Of a DNA stretch of 34,525 bases, positions 32,113-34,525 are shown piece after piece (position 1 is the stretch's first letter; each line of letters opens with the position of its first letter). The stretch is from NCBI RefSeq assembly GCF_001639065.2, contig NZ_LQXO02000047.1:1-34525 (forward strand). Reading direction: 5' to 3'. The notes below the pieces were generated by a model. That model was given only the letters and a program-made list of their open reading frames with translations, did no database searches and was not told the origin of the DNA. The position numbers and the translations under genes are program-made. Source of the DNA: Vibrio barjaei. Its GTDB lineage: Bacteria; Pseudomonadota; Gammaproteobacteria; Enterobacterales; Vibrionaceae.

Positions 32113-32832
32113 TTATAACTTAAGCTCAAGTAATTGTTGGATATGATTAATTTCAATATCTGGCAGTTGCTTGAGGCGCACCGTCTGCCTTGGCGATTTT
32201 GCTTTGTCGTTAAACCAGCAAGCACTGAAGCCGTTACGTATCGCTCCAGCAACATCAGTGAGCACATGATCTCCAACATGCAGGATATGACGACGTGGCA
32301 TGGCAAGGTGTTGTGCCGCTTTCTCAAACATATCGGGGTAAGGCTTAGCTCGTCCATCGTGACCCGCTTTAAGGATCAGATCGAAGTACTGACTGAGCCC
32401 TATCTTCTCTACGTCTACATTACCATTGGTGATAGCCACTAGTGGGATCTGTTTACTCAACGCGGACAGCACATCATGTGTTTCATGTGGAACATCGAAA
32501 TCGCTACGCCAAATCAATACCTTTTCTATCAGCGTTTGTGCAGCCTTGGTTGCTTTTAGATCATCGTAACCCAAATGCTCCAAACCCTGTTTAATCTGCT
32601 GATATCGCCATTGGGTCACGTCGTGCTTTAACGCAGGATCCGCTTTAACCAATGCCATCTTAAACTCATGCCACTGCTTTTTATCCCAACACTGACTAAT
32701 TGGATGCTGTTGATATAGCCATTGTGCCGCTTGCTGTTCTACGCGGATTATCACCGGGAAATTATCATAAAGCGTATCGTCAAGATCGAAGGTCATGGCC
32801 TCGATACGGGCAAGGCTACGATAAAAGTGCAT
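32113..32832 (-). CDS. yigB: HAD phosphatase YigB (FMN/riboflavin-pathway phosphatase)
   Basis: YigB is a HAD phosphatase that acts on FMN and, in E. coli, can dephosphorylate the riboflavin intermediate 5-amino-6-(5-phosphoribitylamino)uracil. The 239-residue protein has FDLDDTLYDN (motif I), AITNGNV (motif II), Lys in GRAKPYPDMF (motif III) and HVGDHVLTDVAGA (motif IV), with a helical C1 cap between. The ATG directly follows the xerC stop (TAGATG), so the two are co-translated; xerC-yigB adjacency also exists in E. coli. Confidence 0.93.
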   Translation of the reverse strand: MHFYRSLARIEAMTFDLDDTLYDNFPVIIRVEQQAAQWLYQQHPISQCWDKKQWHEFKMALVKADPALKHDVTQWRYQQIKQGLEHLGYDDLKATKAAQTLIEKVLIWRSDFDVPHETHDVLSALSKQIPLVAITNGNVDVEKIGLSQYFDLILKAGHDGRAKPYPDMFEKAAQHLAMPRRHILHVGDHVLTDVAGAIRNGFSACWFNDKAKSPRQTVRLKQLPDIEINHIQQLLELKL

Positions 32833-33774
32833 CTACTCGTCCTCTTTCTTTTTAGGCGTACTATTCTTATGGGCACGAGGGTGTGCCTGATCATAAGCTT
32901 GAGCCAAATGTTGAAAGTCGAGGTGAGTATAAATCTGAGTGGTTGAGATATTTTCGTGACCAAGCAGCTCTTGCACTGCTCTCAGGTTATTACTCGACTC
33001 CAGCATGTGCGTAGCAAATGAGTGACGCAGTTTATGTGGACTGACATGGCTAGCAAGAGACTGCTTCTGCCCCCATTCCGCCATACGCTTTTGCACGCTA
33101 CGATGAGAGATCCGGGTACCAAGCTTCGACACAAATAACGCCACCTCACCTGGCTTGGCAAGTTCTCCACGAACTTTGAGCCATTTCTTCGCCCACTCAG
33201 TGGCGTAGCCTGAAAATGGCACCTTACGTTCTTTGTTACCTTTACCAATAACGCGAAGCTCGCCGCTGGATAAGTTCAGGTGTTTGACATCAATGCTGAC
33301 CATTTCTGCCAAACGCAGTCCAGCACCGTACATCATTTCCATCATGGCGCGATCACGTACCGCCAGTGGATCATCTTCATCAACCTCAAGCAGTTGGTTT
33401 ACTTCATCGACATCGAGGTTTTTCGGCAATGGACGTTGCTTACGCGGTGCACTCACACCCTTCGCTGGATTTGCCGTGAGTTCACCACGTAAAATCAGAA
33501 AATCAAAGAAGCTTCGCAGCGATGAAAGCCTCGTGGCGATGCTGCTGGCTTTCATACCCTCACGCATGCCTTTACCCGCAAGCTGCCTTACCCAGCCGGC
33601 ATCGACTTGCGTCCACGCACCAATACCCATTTCGTGCAAGTGCATGCCCATGGTTTCTAGCTGTTGGCGGTAGTTACGTTGAGTGTGGAGACTTAACCCT
33701 TTCTCACTACGAAGGTACTCGTAGAAACGCTCTAGCGGCTTTTGCAACCCACTAGGCAGTACTTGGTCTGACAT
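32833..33774 (-). CDS. xerC: Tyrosine recombinase XerC
   Basis: XerC works with XerD and FtsK at dif to resolve chromosome dimers before division. The 313-residue sequence has the N-terminal SAM-like core-binding domain (EKGLSLHTQRNYRQQL) and the catalytic residues Arg in GAGLRLAEM, Lys in GKGNKERKVP, His-x-x-Arg in SPHKLRHSFATHML, His in LLGHENISTTQ and the nucleophile Tyr in IYTH. The ATG at 33772-33774 overlaps the 3' end of the DUF484 gene by 23 bp. The DUF484-xerC-yigB order is shared with E. coli, where dapF precedes it. No dif site was seen in the window. Confidence 0.97.
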   Translation of the reverse strand: MSDQVLPSGLQKPLERFYEYLRSEKGLSLHTQRNYRQQLETMGMHLHEMGIGAWTQVDAGWVRQLAGKGMREGMKASSIATRLSSLRSFFDFLILRGELTANPAKGVSAPRKQRPLPKNLDVDEVNQLLEVDEDDPLAVRDRAMMEMMYGAGLRLAEMVSIDVKHLNLSSGELRVIGKGNKERKVPFSGYATEWAKKWLKVRGELAKPGEVALFVSKLGTRISHRSVQKRMAEWGQKQSLASHVSPHKLRHSFATHMLESSNNLRAVQELLGHENISTTQIYTHLDFQHLAQAYDQAHPRAHKNSTPKKKEDE

Positions 33775-34465
33775 CGTCTTCCTCTTGCGCCTGCCACTCT
33801 AAACTTTCACAAAGATAGGAGACCACCAGCGCTAAGTGTCTTAAAAATAAGGTATCCATATCCGGCTGAAAGTGACCGCCATCTTCGCTGGAAAAAATCA
33901 ATAAACCTTGGGCGAATTGACGCTTTAATGGCAAGACTACATACGAACCGAGTTCAGGAACTTTTCCGTTGGCAATCTGCTGCTCAGTAAACAACATGGT
34001 TCTGTCGGCTTGACGAAGACGGCCTAGATAAGCGTCTTTTCCATTGAGATGATTGGTGGTAAAACGCTGCCAACTTTCCATAGAAAGCGGGTCAGCACTT
34101 TGTTCATCAATTAGCTTCAAGTAACCATTAAGGTTAAGCCCTTGAGCCGTTTGCTTAATCGCATTTACAACACTTTGCAGATCTCGGCACTTGAGTAGAT
34201 TCTCTTGCAGTGACATAAACTCATAAAAGGTTTTGTCATTACGAGCGGCCAGAGACATCAAGGCAGTAATTTCTTCTTCCAGCGCTTCAATACGTTCGCG
34301 CTGTCGTTGTAATTGGATACCTACGAGAGAAACAGCACCTTGCTGTTGGTGCGGTAGGGACAGGGATTCAACTAGCGATTCTCTACCCTTAAAAAAATCT
34401 GGATGATCAGAAAGATATTGTGCTACCACTTCTGCTGTAAGGTGGTTCGCTTCAAACTCAGACAA
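33752..34465 (-). CDS. DUF484 protein
   Basis: The 237-residue protein opens with VVAQYLSDHPDFFKGRESLVESLSLPH, the DUF484 N-terminal mark, then GAVSLVGIQLQRQRERIEALE leading into a coiled-coil helix and a GAF-like domain (about 85-225, ending RHLALVVSYLCESLE). No function has been shown; it is conserved upstream of xerC. The start is TTG at 34463-34465: AAGGGA lies 6 bp upstream and there is no in-frame ATG or GTG nearby, so translation may be deliberately weak. Its end overlaps xerC by 23 bp, which couples the two genes. Confidence 0.88.
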   Translation of the reverse strand: MSEFEANHLTAEVVAQYLSDHPDFFKGRESLVESLSLPHQQQGAVSLVGIQLQRQRERIEALEEEITALMSLAARNDKTFYEFMSLQENLLKCRDLQSVVNAIKQTAQGLNLNGYLKLIDEQSADPLSMESWQRFTTNHLNGKDAYLGRLRQADRTMLFTEQQIANGKVPELGSYVVLPLKRQFAQGLLIFSSEDGGHFQPDMDTLFLRHLALVVSYLCESLEWQAQEEDDVRPSTA

Positions 34466-34495
34466 AATGTTTCCCTTTATTCCCTGTCAGTAGAT

Positions 34496-34525
34496 AAAAA
34501 ATGGCGGGCCTATTTCTAGGACCCG
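34496..34525 (-). terminator. Terminator-like hairpin before DUF484
   Basis: On the minus strand a stem of CGGG/CCCG and CCTA/TAGG, with one bulged base and a GAAA loop (34505-34525), is followed by six T (34501-34496). It would end a leftward gene beyond the window edge (dapF in related genomes), 30 bp before the DUF484 start. Confidence 0.6.

Noticed and set aside
1..34525. CRISPR, toxin-antitoxin, restriction or other defence system, prophage or insertion sequence
   Set aside because: I found no repeat-spacer pattern, transposase, integrase other than XerC, or defence-type gene set. The lone EVE and DUF4145-like genes have no partner genes of that kind.

Overview
The window looks like a stretch of the main chromosome of a member of the Vibrionaceae, most probably a Vibrio. 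The evidence is the gene content and order: glnL-glnG beside a GGDEF/EAL gene; lexA, plsB, ubiA, ubiC, a FliL-like gene, glpG, glpE; rpoH, ftsX, ftsE, ftsY, rsmD; and DUF484, xerC, yigB. The proteins also resemble their gammaproteobacterial relatives closely. Base composition is even and moderate. I see no transposase, integrase other than XerC, phage gene, tRNA, rRNA, CRISPR array or recognisable defence system. This is core genome, and most interest lies in regulatory DNA, repeats and a few poorly known small genes.

Layout. 1-3160: end of a DUF4124 gene, then the nitrogen two-component pair glnL-glnG behind two NtrC-box-like dyads. 3165-5726: a membrane dCache-HAMP-GGDEF-EAL protein, convergent with hemN. 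7303-9010: leftward operon of a methyltransferase, yihI (Der GTPase regulator) and a DUF2489 gene. 9158-12521: lexA, with a promoter carrying two SOS boxes, divergent from plsB, which has a FadR-like site upstream. 12579-15709: ubiA-ubiC (start of ubiquinone synthesis), a secreted FliL-like protein, and glpG-glpE (rhomboid protease and sulfurtransferase). 15710-16179: gene-free DNA with a cluster of DnaA-box-like sequences and GATC sites, ending in the rpoH terminator. 16180-20251: leftward ftsY-ftsE-ftsX and rpoH. 20458-23047: rsmD and the DUF1145 gene, then leftward marC/yhgN, yecH and yhhN genes. 23048-23768: 0.7 kb without a recognisable gene but with a PurR-like palindrome, followed by a 26-residue membrane peptide. 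23908-27809: DUF4145, DUF2500, an amidohydrolase-like lipoprotein with a pentanucleotide repeat in its coding sequence, a degenerate EAL-HDOD protein and rhtB. 27936-34465: pldB, yigL, an EVE-domain gene, a COG3650-like lipoprotein, a DTW-domain gene, then leftward DUF484-xerC-yigB.

Functional themes are housekeeping: nitrogen control, the SOS response, phospholipid synthesis and turnover (plsB, pldB, possibly yhhN), ubiquinone and haem, heat-shock sigma factor, membrane targeting and division (ftsYEX), and chromosome dimer resolution (xerC). Two cyclic-di-GMP-family proteins are present: one with an apparently intact EAL domain, the other with a degraded one. No complete undescribed system is evident. 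The best leads are the DnaA-box/GATC cluster at 15730-16145, the frame-shifting CAAGC repeat at 25261-25287, and the structured gene-free region around 23180-23260.
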